Source: Laburnicola sp. R22_1 | Taxonomy: Eukaryota > Ascomycota > Dothideomycetes > Pleosporales > Didymosphaeriaceae | Direction of reading: 5' to 3' | NCBI GenBank assembly: GCA_014281115.1 | Contig: JACONQ010000003.1 | Location: forward strand, 62,001 to 126,000 | Length of the DNA: 64,000 nucleotides | Program-made: the position numbers and the translations under genes | Shown here: positions 46,745-57,890 of the stretch, piece by piece | Position numbering within the stretch: the stretch's first letter is position 1 | Layout of the letters: each line of letters begins with the position of its first letter | Notes under the pieces: model-generated | Seen by the model: only the letters and a program-made list of their open reading frames with translations | Database searches by the model: none | Told to the model about the DNA's origin: nothing

Positions 46745-47166
46745 ATGCTTTTCCCAACCAGCCTCCTCCTCGCCCTCTCCGCCACCGCCCTCGGAACCGC
46801 CATCACGCCCCGCGACTCCACCGCCGCCATAATAGGCACCTTCGACGGCAACACGTGCAACGCCAACCAGCAAGACTGGAGCGACGCCGTGCCCGGCGAC
46901 CAAGGCTCGGGGTCGTGCCACGAGCTCCCCGGCAGCAGTATGAGGATATGGTGGGTGAAAAAGGGGTGTTTGGGTAAGTCATCTTTCCGGGGCTGACGGG
47001 CATGGACTTCGTTGGATCGACGAAAAGGTGCTGATTATGGTGTGTTTGTGCAGTTTTGATGTTCCCTAATGATCGCAATTGTCGGGTTAATCCGACGACT
47101 GCGTCGACGGTCGGGGAGTGTGTGGATACGAGGGGGTTTTTGTCGTGGACTGCGTATTGTCATTAG
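46745..47166 (+). CDS. Small secreted cysteine-rich protein (effector candidate)
   Basis: Two exons, 46,745-46,973 and 47,054-47,166; 80-bp intron with GTAAGT and TGCAG ends, phase 1; 113 residues. The first ~18 residues (MLFPTSLLLALSATALG) form a clear signal peptide, followed by TPRD, a possible Kex2-like processing area. The mature part has six Cys (in NTC, SGSC, KKGC, DRNC, GEC, AYC), an even number that could form three disulfides. No known domain is recognised. It is intact and normal in base use although flanked by an O-methyltransferase pseudogene and AT patch on one side and a P450 pseudogene and transposon nest on the other. Function is unknown; effector status is inference from size, secretion signal, cysteines and location. 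Confidence 0.75.
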
Positions 47167-47555
47167 AGAGGGGTGGTGTGTTGGGGGGGTTGGGGGTATA
47201 TATGATGGGTGAGGTTGAGTTTAAGAGCAAAATGGAGCGTTGGACTTGTTGGTGTGGCGTGTTGGTGATGTGGAGACTGACTGAAAAGGTGTGAGCGGGG
47301 TGAGGAAAACCGTTGGTGGTATGGAGATGTTGAATTTATTCTTGAGGACATGTTTTAGTAGTTGCATTGAAGGGGAAAGCATTGAATTCGATCCATGTCC
47401 ATCCAGTCAGTCCTTAGCACCTCATCTGGCTCGCGAGACCAGCATATACCTCACGAAATCTTCGCACAGGTCTAGGTGTCCAATTCCTCTTTCAACAAAC
47501 CTTTCATCATGGGGACATCGCTGCTCGTAGCACCCTGGACCCCACCCGCGTTTTT
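47167..47555. other. Spacer between convergent genes; nothing recognised
   Basis: G/T-rich 3' flank of the secreted-protein gene, then ordinary sequence up to the P450 remnant. No frame with family resemblance. Confidence 0.5.
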
Positions 47556-48119
47556 TTATCTCGGTATCCACTTCACTTTCAAATCGGCTGGTTTGTTCAT
47601 CTGCAACGTCAGCTTAGGCTGCGAGTCATCAACCATACGCGCCAGTCTCGCTCTTGCCTGCTCCATCGTCTCGCCCCCTTCCAACGCAGGCTCCGCCCGA
47701 TATGCCGAGAACACAGTCCACACCACGCTCAAAAACTCGACTTGTGCCATCTTCATGCCAGGACACGCACGCGGGCCCGATGACCACGGCAGAAACGACC
47801 CTTTGGCCGGCGTGCCGAGTTTGGGCACCTGCGCGACGGTGGTAGTCACAGAGGGCGCGGCGTCTTGAAGTAGTCATCGAGTGGGCTTGAAGTCGAAGGC
47901 GTCGTCGCCCCAGACGTCTCTATGAGCTCCGATGCCGTCTAGACTGAGCGTGCAGCGCATGTTGGCGGGGACGCGGTACGTTTTGCCCCGGATGGTGACG
48001 ACTTGATCCTGCGAGCACTCGCGGACGATGTGGGCTATTGGGGGTGAAGAGCCGGCTTCTTAGGTTAGTGCAGTCTGATCAAGAGGCTTGCTTTGCTTAC
48101 AGTGTTTCGAACTAGGTGT
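47556..48119 (-). pseudogene. Cytochrome P450 C-terminal fragment, truncated by transposon
   Basis: Encodes the last third of a heme-thiolate monooxygenase. From the 5' side: a short exon with the K-helix start FETL (48,101-48,119); an intron GTAAGC..CTAAC..AAG; then L-R-L-F and, after a 1-base shift, PPIAHIVRECSQDQVVTIRG; then YRVPANMRCTLSLDGIGAHR; then a TGA where Trp is expected; and the heme loop FLPWSSGPRACPGMKMAQVEF with its Cys ligand. The C-terminus LKVKWIPR is natural. So the ExxR helix and heme loop are both identifiable, but the frameshift, the stop and loss of the N-terminal two thirds make it dead. The pogo-like element begins 20 bp beyond. No matching 5' half was seen to the right of that element. 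Confidence 0.85.
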
Positions 48120-49133
48120 TAATATCCTATAGTAGTATAACATATTCTATCAGTAGCCCGGACAGATCAGTCCGCCGGACAGTTTTTCTTAGCAACTTTG
48201 AGGTCCCTTACAACTTATTATAGAACACCACCAACGTTACTTTATAGTAACTTATAATAACCTACTATAACTTATAATATACTAAGTTACTATTTAATCT
48301 ACTTTTTATATTATATAGCCTTTTTACGCAGCTACTATAGCTATGTAAAGCTAAGGAGTCTTTCTTAGCAGTATAAACTTATAATAAGACTCCCTATAAT
48401 ATATAATATATTATCTACTATACTATATATAGGTAATATATAGTATACTTATTATAATTTACAGTAAAGTGTACTATATTTTAAGTAGTACTTTATCTAA
48501 TTTTTAGTTACTAAGTATATACTATTATAAGATAAAGTTAAACTATTATTTTTAGCCTTATAGTAACTTATAATAAAAATCACTCTAATTTACTATTAAC
48601 GCTATCTAAAAATAAGCTACTAAGGGTAATATCTAACTCCTCCTCTATTTCTTTATCTATTTAATAGATCCTTATATTATACCTAGGCTTTTTATATCTT
48701 CTATAGTAGTGTTAAGTTAAGGGACCTACCTCTTTTTTACTATTACCTTACGCCCCTTTTAATAATTTTACCCTAATAGAAGGCCTTTCTACTCCTAAAT
48801 CTACTTCCTAAGCAAAGCCTAGTATTTTACCTTTCTAAATGCGCTTTTTTATGCGTTTTTTACTTTATTAAAACCTTAATTTGCTCTTTAAGTTCCTTAA
48901 TATAGGTTTCTTAAAGTACACTATAGTAAAGTATAAGTTTAGCACCTTTTATAAGCTATAAGTAGCTTAATTTAGTATTAGGTAAAGACTAAATAAAAAA
49001 GTTACGTATAAGCTTTAACTAGAATCTAAACTTAAAGGTATTACTTAAAGTCCTAGCTTACTATAGTATATTTAATAGGGTACCCTAAAGTAAAGTGTAA
49101 ATACGCATATTAAGGTAATTTACTACTACTAAC

Positions 49134-49322
49134 TGTAAGGCCTCCTTGTCGCTTAGGTGGCCGAATGGGGACTTATGTCTCCTTTGGGCCTAGCGGGGGT
49201 TTAGATAAAAACCCCCTCACTTTAGATAAGAGCGAGTAGCGATTCGTCTCATCACCACTTACCTCCTAATATTATCCTATTCTGCCTTATTAACTATTGG
49301 GCGTCCTAGTGGCGCCCTTACA
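49134..49322 (+). repeat. 5' LTR of the chromovirus
   Basis: TG..CA ends, 189 bp, differing from the reassembled right LTR at six sites, all transitions and all with T or A in this copy. Five of the six are CpA/TpG to TpA. Just inside, ttcgaatcgctccc could be part of a tRNA-like primer site, but a standard TGG start is missing. Confidence 0.92.
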
Positions 49323-49368
49323 TTCGAATCGCTCCCTTACAGGCAGCGGTAGGATTCTCGCCGCCATA

Positions 49369-50590
49369 ATGGCAACACGTGGACCTAGTGGACGCCTTGC
49401 TTCCGCGAGCCAGGAGCCAGGCGGCCCATCTAGGAACACTTGGCAGCAAGCCAGTGCTGTTAGGCAGGTAAGAGAACAAGTAGAAGAACTTGGGGAGGCT
49501 ACCCAACAAGAAATCAATAATAGCCCTAAGGGTTCACAAGCCCCTTAGGAGGAGCCGAATGCAATAGAAGCTAACAGAAGGGCCGCTTATCTCGCAGAAC
49601 TGCGGGACTGGGCGCGCAAGGAATAGGAACGACAGGAAATACAACGCATTAAGGATATTTAACAACAATACAAAGCTGGCGACGTAGCAGCTCTTAATAA
49701 GCTTACTAGTACCCTGCGCGTGGCCACTGTGGCCTCATTGTTCCTAGTAGCCGCTGAACAGAGTACCTTGCCGCAACCACCCCTACCACACATCTATAAC
49801 CGTAAGAATCGTCGCGATTATAACTAATAGAAGCGGGATTGCGAGTTTTATTTCTCGTAAGCACCTTCTCGCTTCGTCACAGAAGATTGTAAGGTTACCT
49901 TTGGCAGACAGTATCTGTCTAAGGACCTTCGAAGTCAATTCGAGTTGTATTCCAATTGACAACGACGGACAGACCCTGAATAGGCTCCTACCTGGCAGAC
50001 GTTGACAGAACGAATGCTTGATGCCCTAGGCACTCTATTGGAACGCTGGCAGACAGCGTTTAAGGCGATAAAGAACTGCCGCTAAAGGGCAGGCCAGTCT
50101 CTAATAGACTTACTCAACCACCTTCTCCCTTTGTGGGATGAAATTAAGGAGCAGAACAAGCATTGTAGGGTAGCTAAATTTATAGCTTCTATAGATAATA
50201 AGCTACGCAGAGAAGTTCTGCATTACCCACCTTCTTAGAGGGAAACCCTCGTAGAGGTGGAAGAGATTGCTAATTGCCTTTACTAAGAGGAAGGGCGGTC
50301 TGCTAAGAGTAAAGGCAAGTCTAAGGACTTATTAAAGAGGCCTAAGTTAATAACGCCCCCCGCTAAGTCGGCTAGGCCGGCCAAACACGGCAGAAAGGAG
50401 CGTAAGGACTATAAACAGTCTACCTTAACACAGAAGGAAAAGGATAAAGATAATCTAAAGGTCACTTACTAGAACTATGGTAAGAGAGGCCACGTCTCCC
50501 CTAATTGCAAGGAGAGAAATCCAGACCTACCTTTCCATCCTAAGGACGCATTGGAGTCCGTGGGAAAAGGCAAGGGCCAGCGGGACTAGA
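49369..50590 (+). pseudogene. Chromovirus gag, stop-interrupted
   Basis: One frame runs from ATG 49,369 to TAG at ~50,590 without indels but with several TAG/TAA codons, the first after residue 59. The N-terminus (MATRGPSGRLASASQEPGGP) is low-complexity; the middle is charged and coiled-coil-like. The nucleic-acid-binding zinc knuckle sits near the end (50,467-50,508): Y-stop-N-Y-GKRGHVSPNC, where the first two Cys of C-x2-C-x4-H-x4-C have become Tyr. In an active element gag forms the virus-like particle; here it cannot be translated in full. Confidence 0.85.
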
Positions 50591-50599
50591 CTCTATCCT

Positions 50600-53500
50600 A
50601 TTAGCCGCAATTGTCGAGTATAAGAAGAACAAGCAGCTTAGAAAGCTCTATAATGTGCTTTACCTAAAGAGGCCAACTGCAATAATAGTGCAGGCTATAG
50701 TAGGGGATTCAGGCTTAGTTAAGGCACTAGTTAATAGTGGCGCTGAACTTAACGTGATCTCTACTCGCTTTGCGAAGGAGAGAGATCTAACAGTAACGCC
50801 CTTGCCAGACTTCGTAGTAGAGGCGGCAAACGGTGCGAATATTACTGTATATGGATCTACAGTTGCCAAAGTGCACCTGGTGGATGCCAGAGGTTATAGA
50901 GAGACCCACCAGGTCCCGTTCATAGTAGCAGACCTGAGGAAGTACGAGATGTACTTGGGATTACCGTGGATTGCCACATATAATCCAAAACTCAACTTTC
51001 GCACGGGTCGATTGTTGTTCTGAGGAAAGTTGGGGCAGAATGCGCCCAACTACGCCAAAGTGGCCCTCAAAGACGCGGAACAGTTCAGTTCAACAATGTT
51101 AGACTTAACTACAGAATTATACGGGTGTCACATCAGCTATGTAGGCAATAGAACGTCCACAATCTTAGTAGAGGCTATAATGCCGCAGGTATACTAAGAG
51201 TTCGCTAATATAGCGAATAGTGATTAATTAGAGGTGCTTGCGGAACACTCCGCGACTAACCTGAGTATTAATCTTCTCCCTAGGGAACAACCACCCTATT
51301 AGCCCCTCTATAACTTGTCTAAGGGCGAGCTAAGTGTCTTGCGCAAGTATATTATAGATTACTTGCGAAGAGGCTGGATACGACATTCGAGGTCACTAGC
51401 TGGAACACCAATCCTATTCGCGAAGAAGAAGGATGGTACGTTGAGGCTATGCGTAGATTATCGCGACCTTAACAAGATTACTGTCAAGAATCGTTATGTG
51501 TTACCCTTGATTGCTGAGTCCTTAGAAAGATTGGCAAAAGCGAAGTTCTTTACCAAGCTTGATATCTAAGAGGCATATCATAGGATAAGAATCAAGGAAG
51601 GCGATGAATGGAAGACAGCTTTTCGTACGAAGTACGGACACTTTGAGTACTTGGTAATGCCGTTTGGTTTGACCAATGCTCCGGCACAATTCCAGAAGCA
51701 CATTAATAAAGTCCTAGCAGGACTAATTAATGTGACATATATTGTCTATTTGGATAATATACTTATCTTCTCTAATACAGAAGAGGAACACGAACAACAC
51801 GTGAAAGAAGTCCTCTAAAGGCTACGTAAGGCCAAACTGTATATTAAACTTAGCAAGTGCGAGTTTCATTAGGAAGAGACAGAGTACCTAGGCTATATTG
51901 TTGGCCGAAAGGGAGTTATAGTGCACGAAGACCGTGTAAAAACAATTATGGAGTGGCCACTCCCTAAGACAGTGCGCGACGTTAGGGTGTTTATTAGTTT
52001 TATAAATTATTACTAGATGTTTATTAAAGGGTTTTCAAGAGTGGCTCTACCCCTCACTAAACTTACTCAGAAGGAGTCTAGTGCTGCCTAGGGCGGGCAT
52101 GCTTAAAGAAGGGAGGAAAGCTAACCCTTACACCTAGATGCGCAGGCAAGAGCAGCTTTTAAAGAGTTAAAGGCCGCATTTATAGTGGTGCCTATATTGG
52201 TGCACTTTGAGTCTAATAGAGAGATAAGACTTGAGGTAGATGCCTTAGGTGGCGCGATATCTGGCATATTGAGCCAGAATGTGCCCAAATCTAATAGAAC
52301 TCTGCAATGGCAACCTATTAGTTTCTTTTTATAGAAGCTGGACAGCACACAACTTTAATACAATACACATAATAAGGAATTGCTGGCTATTAATAGAAGT
52401 GTTGAACATTAGCGACACTACCTATTAAGTATTCCATTTATTATCCTTACGGATCACAATAACTTGCGATGGTTCATAGACACAAAGAAATTAAACTACC
52501 AGCAGGTTAGGATCTATAAGAGGCTAGCAGAGTACGATTTTATTATTATCCACCAGCTAGGGAAGGAAAACCCAGCGAATGGACTATCAAGACGCCCTGA
52601 CTATATGAGCGAGGCGCAACACCTAGCAGAGAAAGGAAACAGGGCTTATATAGAGCCTTTAGGAACATTATTAAGTAGGGATACTTTTAATAAACCAACT
52701 ACCCAATTAATCGGTGCGATCACAAGATCCCAACAAGCGGCACCCTAGGAACAAAGGCGGCTAAGAAGGCGCGAACCTGGGAGAGCAATTGCGGAAGAGC
52801 CAATATCGTTAACAGAGGTTAGCTCTGAATCCGACTTAGAGATTGAAGATAAAGTTGGGGCTCTAGGAGAACCTCAGTCCTAACAGTTCGGCGAGGAGTC
52901 GCTAGAAGAAGGCGTAATAGAGCAGAACGGAATTAAAGTGCTCACAACAAGTGCTCAGAAGGCGAAGGCTCTCTGGACATGCTATAATAGCCCTATAGCT
53001 GGGCATTTTGGAGCGAAGAAGACGTTAGAAAAGTTAAGGAGGCATTTCCAATGGAAAGGAATGCGACGCGAAGTTAAGGACTACTATTAAGACTGTTTGA
53101 AGTGCAGGATGTCTGTTGCGCCTTAACACTAACCGTATGGTCTTTTAAATCCCTTGCCTATGCCAAATAGCCCTTAGGAGGACGTCACCTTGGATTTTAT
53201 TGTGGACTTACCCCCTAGCCGAACACTCAGCCAAGTCTATGATGCTATTCTAGTAATAGTGGACCGTCTAACAAAGATGGCTTATTACATACCTGCTAGG
53301 ATAGATTAGGACGCGAAGGACTTGGCGGAAGCCTGGATTCGGGATGTTGTCAGGTTACACGGCACTTTCAAGACGATCTTATCAGACAGAGGTCTAATAA
53401 TAAATTCTCGCTATTGGGACTCTTTTTGTCATTACCTTAACACTATAAGGGTGTTATTATCAGCCTATCACCCGCAAACAGACGGGCAAACTAAAAGGCA

Positions 53501-54296
53501 GAATTAGACGCTTGAGCAGTATCTTTAGTGTTTTTGCTGCCTAGAACAGGATAACTAGGCAAGGTGGTTACTAATTGCGGAATTTGCGTATAATAATAGC
53601 GTAAACGCAGCAACTAGAGTAACTCCTTTTCGCGCATACCACGGAGCGGATCCTTGTGCGCTAGAATGGCCCGGAATGCCGCTTGGCGACAGAGAATCGC
53701 CACTAGGCACGTCGATTGCAGCAAGAGTTATCGCACTGCAGGCTTAATGTAGAACAAAGATCGCAGCGGCGAATAAGTACCAGAAGAAGTACGCTGACAA
53801 GAAGAGGAAGCACCTTAGTCTTAAACTGGGGGATTAAGTGTTCATATCCACCAGACATCTAAACTCCGCACGACCTAAGCGCAAACTTAATTGGAAGTTT
53901 ATTAGACCAGGCACAGTTGAGTACTCTATAGGGAAAGAAGCCTATAGAGTCAACTTCCCAGGATTAAACGCACACCTAGTCTTCTATGTATTGTTGTTAG
54001 AGCCATATAAACAAAGGGGAGCTATTAAGTCTTAAGCAGGTCCTATTGTGAACACCCTACGCACGTTCGGCGATGACGTGTACTATGTGGAGAAAGTGCT
54101 AGAGAGTAGGCAGTTATTAGTTGGAACCTGGGAATACCTTATTAAATAGGAAGGTTACTTAGAAGAAGAAAACTTATAGGAGCTAGGCACTAATCTAAGT
54201 GCCAACGCTATTAAAGAATTTTGGAAAAAGAAGAATATTCCAGGACGCTGGCAAAGAGGCTCTTGTTTGGGTCGAACGACTGCAGAAGGGGGATAA
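50600..54296 (+). pseudogene. Chromovirus pol (protease, RT, RNase H, integrase, chromodomain), stop-interrupted
   Basis: A single frame, offset from gag, stays in register from ~50,655 to TAA 54,296. Protease: V-N-S-G-A at 50,730 (catalytic Asp now Asn) with LGLPWI later. [37 protein letters not shown] and Y-L-D-N at 51,747-51,758 (second Asp now Asn). RNase H: LEVDALGGAISGIL and TDHNNLRWF near 52,450. Integrase: the CHxC-type zinc region GHFGAKKTLEKLRRHFQW, then [15 protein letters not shown] and SAYHPQTDGQT near 53,460-53,490. C-terminal chromodomain: VYYVEKVLESRQ...EYLIK-stop-EGY near 54,080-54,165. Interruptions are TAG/TAA only. Order and chromodomain place it in the chromovirus branch of Ty3/gypsy. 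Confidence 0.93.
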
Positions 54297-54834
54297 AAGA
54301 ACCTCCTTAGGGAATTTTGATAGGGAATTTTAATTCCTTTCTTCTGTGGACAAGAGATCGGACTTAGGTTGACTATACAGTCAGGGAATCACTGTGGGAA
54401 GTACACTTGCTACCTTCACCTATTTTTCCCTACAGAGGGTTTTTTGCTGTAATTGCAGAGGTGTTTAATAGCGCAAGGTGTTGCAAAGGCAACATTAACT
54501 TAGAAAGATTATAGTATCTCTAGGGGTTAGTCAAAAAGGACCATAAAGGACTATAAGAGCACATCACACTTTACTTAGAGCCAAAAGAAGAGAATATTCT
54601 GAGATCCTGGGTTTGAGATATTTTAGGGCGTCGCCGCCCGCCAGAAGGCGCTATTTAAGTCCTAATGGACTCCCATATCACAGGGAGCCGTCACTCCCAG
54701 GGACACTGAGGCACAATGGCCCCAGAGGCCCCCCTTACACACACACACATTGGCCTAAGGCCCCTAAAGGGGCCAAAAGCACTACTAAGAAGCTGGAAAG
54801 GCACTATCCGCGACCATGGCTGCAAGTGGGACTC

Positions 54835-55683
54835 TTACTGCCACCCTAAAACTCCTAATGACGCGTTAGTCCGTATTTGTTCTACAATTGCGTCAGTATA
54901 CGACATAATGGGACAAAAGGCGGAATTACGGACCTTGTCTCGCTTTGGGGTCCCACCCTTACAGGTTGCGCGGTCGATGGCCTTCTCACAGCGACGTTGC
55001 TTGGTCTCGCGCTCTGCATCGGTACGAGCGCGCTTCTTGGTGAAGCAATAGGTTGATTGACGGACATCGCTGCTGTTATGGACACAGAGATTCTGTGCGT
55101 AGGGCTTAAACAAGCTAAGAAGTGATTAGTTGACAGAAAGCGCCATAAGGACGACTACACCCACTTGATGCGGTTCACGAGCCTCTTGGCAGCCTCGCGG
55201 ACGCGTTCCTTGTTCTTATTAGAATCACTACTACAAAGGAGAGCCTAAGCAGCTACAAGACTGTCAAGCTTAGCGTTGAAGTTAATAGGGCACTGTATTG
55301 TCTTAGTTAGCAGCATAATAGCGCCTAATGTGGGCATGCATTACTATAAGGCAGTGTTTATTCTAAATTAAGCAATTACCACACCTAGACAGCTGAACAC
55401 CGTCGATTTGGATTGATAGGACGAGTTTAGTATCTGGAAAGTGGCATGTGTGGAGTAGATCCCCCTTATGGATGAGTTTGACGCAACGAACGCACGGATT
55501 GGCACTAGCGGGTTGGTCGCGAGCCGACTCTGCCCGCTGTACGGCGAGCGTCTTCTTGAGGGCCATCTTGCTGTAGAGAGGGACATTAGGACGCATTAGG
55601 ACGACAAAAGCAGGATGGTACATACCGAATTGACTAGTTGAGGCGCGAGGAGCAAGGGTGGTGCGAGGGCAGGCGAAAACCAA
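54835..55683 (-). pseudogene. Antisense cysteine-rich coding region inside the chromovirus (function unknown)
   Basis: Between pol and the right LTR the minus strand carries protein-like frames. First, 55,363-55,683: MVFACPRTTLAPRASTSQF, then a GTATGT..CTACAG pair that could be a 53-bp intron, then MALKKTLAVQRAESARDQPA, ANPCVRCVKLIHKG, HTCHFPDTKLV and SRCGNC, a spacing like a zinc-binding Cys cluster. Second, in another frame from 55,338: MPTLGAIMLLTKTIQCPINF, KLDSLVAA-stop-ALLCSSD and ERVREAAKRLVNRIKWV. Third, 54,835-55,113: CVHNSSDVRQSTYCF and KKRARTDAERETKQRRCEKA. The stops look RIP-made. I do not recognise the family with certainty; a captured host gene or an element-encoded accessory protein are both possible. 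Confidence 0.5.
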
Positions 55684-55945
55684 AACAACTGCGCCAAGCC
55701 TCGCTTAACGGCACCTTTGGCTCCCAAATTGGTTGGGTGCCCTAGAGCACCTTGATGGCGTAATGGCGCCCAACACAACAACAATTGTTGCCATGCAGTT
55801 ACGAGACTGGCGATTGTTTATTTTTTAAGCGAACATAATAGGATATCGCACATTTTAATCTCCTAGGGCAACCTGGGTTGGGTTGATCCTAGAAGGGGGA
55901 TACTGTAAGGCCTCCTTGTCGCTTAGGTGGCCGAATGGGGACTTA

Positions 55946-57736
55946 AGCTAGCGTATACAGATACGAGTCACATAGGGTTTCGAGTCACCCCACCAAAACG
56001 CGACACCTGCACAAAACACGCGATATCTCTCCACAACGCTCATCAATATGGACGCCCATAAGGTAGCTATACAATCAGCTATTGCTGATTACAATGCAGG
56101 CATTTATAATAGCCAGCAGGCTGCAGCTAAGGCGTATGGCATTCCTGCACCTACTCTCTCTGCACGTATACGAGGCGCAACCGATAGCCGTACCAGCCAT
56201 CAACACCAACAGCAATTGACTCCTCTACAGGAGGACTTCCTAGTAGACTAGATCCTCAAAGAAGACGCACGCGCCTGCCCTCCCTCACACGCTCGCGCTC
56301 GAGAAATGGCCAATCAAATCCTACATATGAACGGCAATAATCAGCCTATTAGCAAGCTCTAGCTATCCCACTTTATCAAGCGATAGCCACGCGTCGCCTC
56401 AGTTATTAGTAGAAAACTTAAGGCTTAGAGAGCTAATGCAGCGACTCCAGAGCAGTTACGCGCGTTCCTAGAGCGCTACAAGCAGACTCGACAGCGGTTT
56501 AATATACAGGCGGAGAATACATATAATATAGATAAGACTGGCGTCGCTCTAGGAGTATGTACAAACACCAGAGTACTCTTTAGTAGTTAAAAGAAAAAGG
56601 CTTATATTCGATCACTAGAGAATCGCAAGTGGGTCTCTATAATTGAGTGCGTATCAGCAATAGGGCGGAAACTACGCTGCGCGGTCATCTTTAAAGGCCA
56701 GAGCCTACAAACTACCTAGTTCCTATCGTCCTACGTACCTAGCTGGCTGTATACAACCTCAGAGAATAGATAGACGTCAAACGCGATAGGTGTTAAGTGG
56801 TTACAGCGCATTTTTATCCCTAAGACAGCTGTAGGTAATAGCCAGTACCGCCTCCTTATCCTCAACGGTCACGGCAGCCATATTAATATAGACTTCCTAT
56901 GGCTTTGCAAACAGCATCAAATTGAGCTTCTCTATCTACCTACGCATTTGTCGCACGTCCTACAGCCTCTAGATCTCGCTCCATTCTCTGTAATCAAGTC
57001 TAGTTACCAACGCCAGATCCAGGAGCTCGCATCGCTCGACGACGCCGCACCTGTTAAGAAGGAGCGCTTTATTGCCTGCTACTATTAAGCTAGGGAGGAA
57101 GGCTTCACAGAGCGTGTGATTCGAGCTGGCTGGCAGGCTGCTGGTATCTGCCCATTCAACATCAATCACGTGCTCAGCTCGTCGCAAGTCTCCCAGAGGC
57201 CTACTACGCCTACGCATTAGCAGCAGCCTCAGCAGCAGCCTTAGAGCTTCCTCTTAACCCCTTAAGGCCCTCGCGATCTCTATATAGCGCAGCGCGACGT
57301 CCAGAGCGTCGAGAATCTAGGTCGTAGGACCCGGCTACTCCTACAGAAAGCAGGTAAGGCGCTAGCAGCTGCAAATGCTAGAGCTGCAGGACTTAAATTA
57401 GAGAAAAGACGCCTTAAGCATCATCTATAAACTGCTAGCTCTCAGCGTCGTCGAAAGCGCATTCAGATAGACCCAAATCAACGCTTTGCAGAAGTAGAGA
57501 CTATTAGAGAAGCTATGCGCGCAGCTAAGGCTTTAGCAGCTCAGCAACGTAGATCTACTGTAGCAAGCGCTTCAGAAAGGGCTGCAGTAGTTATAGCAGC
57601 TGCAACGCTTGAATCTATGTGTACTTAATGGCAATTATAAAGGCGTTGTAGAGAGAAACCGCGTGTTTTGTGCAGGTGTCGCGTTTTGGTGGGGTGACTC
57701 GAAACCCTATGTGACTCGTATCTGTATACGCTAGCT
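55946..57736 (+). mobile_element. pogo-like DNA transposon (inner layer) with 77-bp perfect inverted repeats
   Basis: Length 1,791 bp. The first 77 bases (55,946-56,022, starting AGCTAGCGTATACAGATACG) and the last 77 (57,660-57,736) are exact reverse complements; after them similarity drops. A TA duplication flanks it (55,944-55,945, 57,737-57,738) at the ACTTATG site of the LTR. Base composition is nearer to host genes than to the other layers, so it is the youngest insertion. One transposase frame fills the interior. Confidence 0.95.
56048..57628 (+). pseudogene. pogo-type transposase (HTH_psq, Tc5-type HTH, DDE), inactivated by stops
   Basis: A single register of 527 codons from ATG 56,048 to TAA 57,628, without frameshift but with about 12 in-frame TAG/TAA codons, the first at codon 68. 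The N-terminus has a Psq-type helix-turn-helix (IYNSQQAAAKAYGIPAPTLS), followed by a second HTH region (PPSHARAREMANQIL). The DDE core shows N-I-D-K-TG (Asp at 56,531), LLIL-N-GHGSH (catalytic Asp now Asn at 56,864) and YLPTHLSHVLQPLDLAPFS (third Asp kept at 56,972). The Gln-rich and basic C-terminus (KRRLKHHL, QRRRKRIQ) is usual for fungal members. Cut-and-paste activity from this copy is not possible. Confidence 0.9.
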
Positions 57737-57890
57737 TATGTCTCCTTTGGGCCTAGCGGGGGTTTAGATAAAAACCCCCTCACTTTGGATGAGAGCGGGT
57801 AGCGATTCGTCTCATCACCACTTACCTCCTAATATTATCCTATTCTGCCTCATCAACTATTGGGCGTCCCAGTGGCGCCCTTACACTAAC

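Larger units (their letters stand above)
49134..57885 (+). mobile_element. Ty3/gypsy chromovirus (middle layer), complete with LTRs and 5-bp target duplication
   Basis: Left LTR 49,134-49,322 (189 bp). Right LTR 55,904-57,885, which is also exactly 189 bp once the nested element and its TA duplication are removed. CTAAC occurs directly before (49,129-49,133) and after (57,886-57,890): a perfect 5-bp target-site duplication. The polypurine tract agaaggggga precedes the right LTR. Internal length is 6,581 bp with gag, then pol in a second frame, then ~1.6 kb of extra sequence that carries an antisense coding region. RIP has placed stops, but no frameshifts were found in gag or pol, so the insertion is comparatively young. 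Confidence 0.95.
55904..57885 (+). repeat. 3' LTR of the chromovirus, split by a pogo-like element
   Basis: Left piece 55,904-55,945, right piece from 57,739 (with TA duplicated at 57,737-57,738). Removing the insertion restores a 189-bp LTR with TG..CA ends. It keeps C/G at all six positions where the left LTR has T/A. Confidence 0.93.

Noticed and set aside
49323..49340. Possible tRNA or T-arm (ttcgaatcgctccc) beside the 5' LTR
   Set aside because: No cloverleaf partners are present; at most a primer-binding site.
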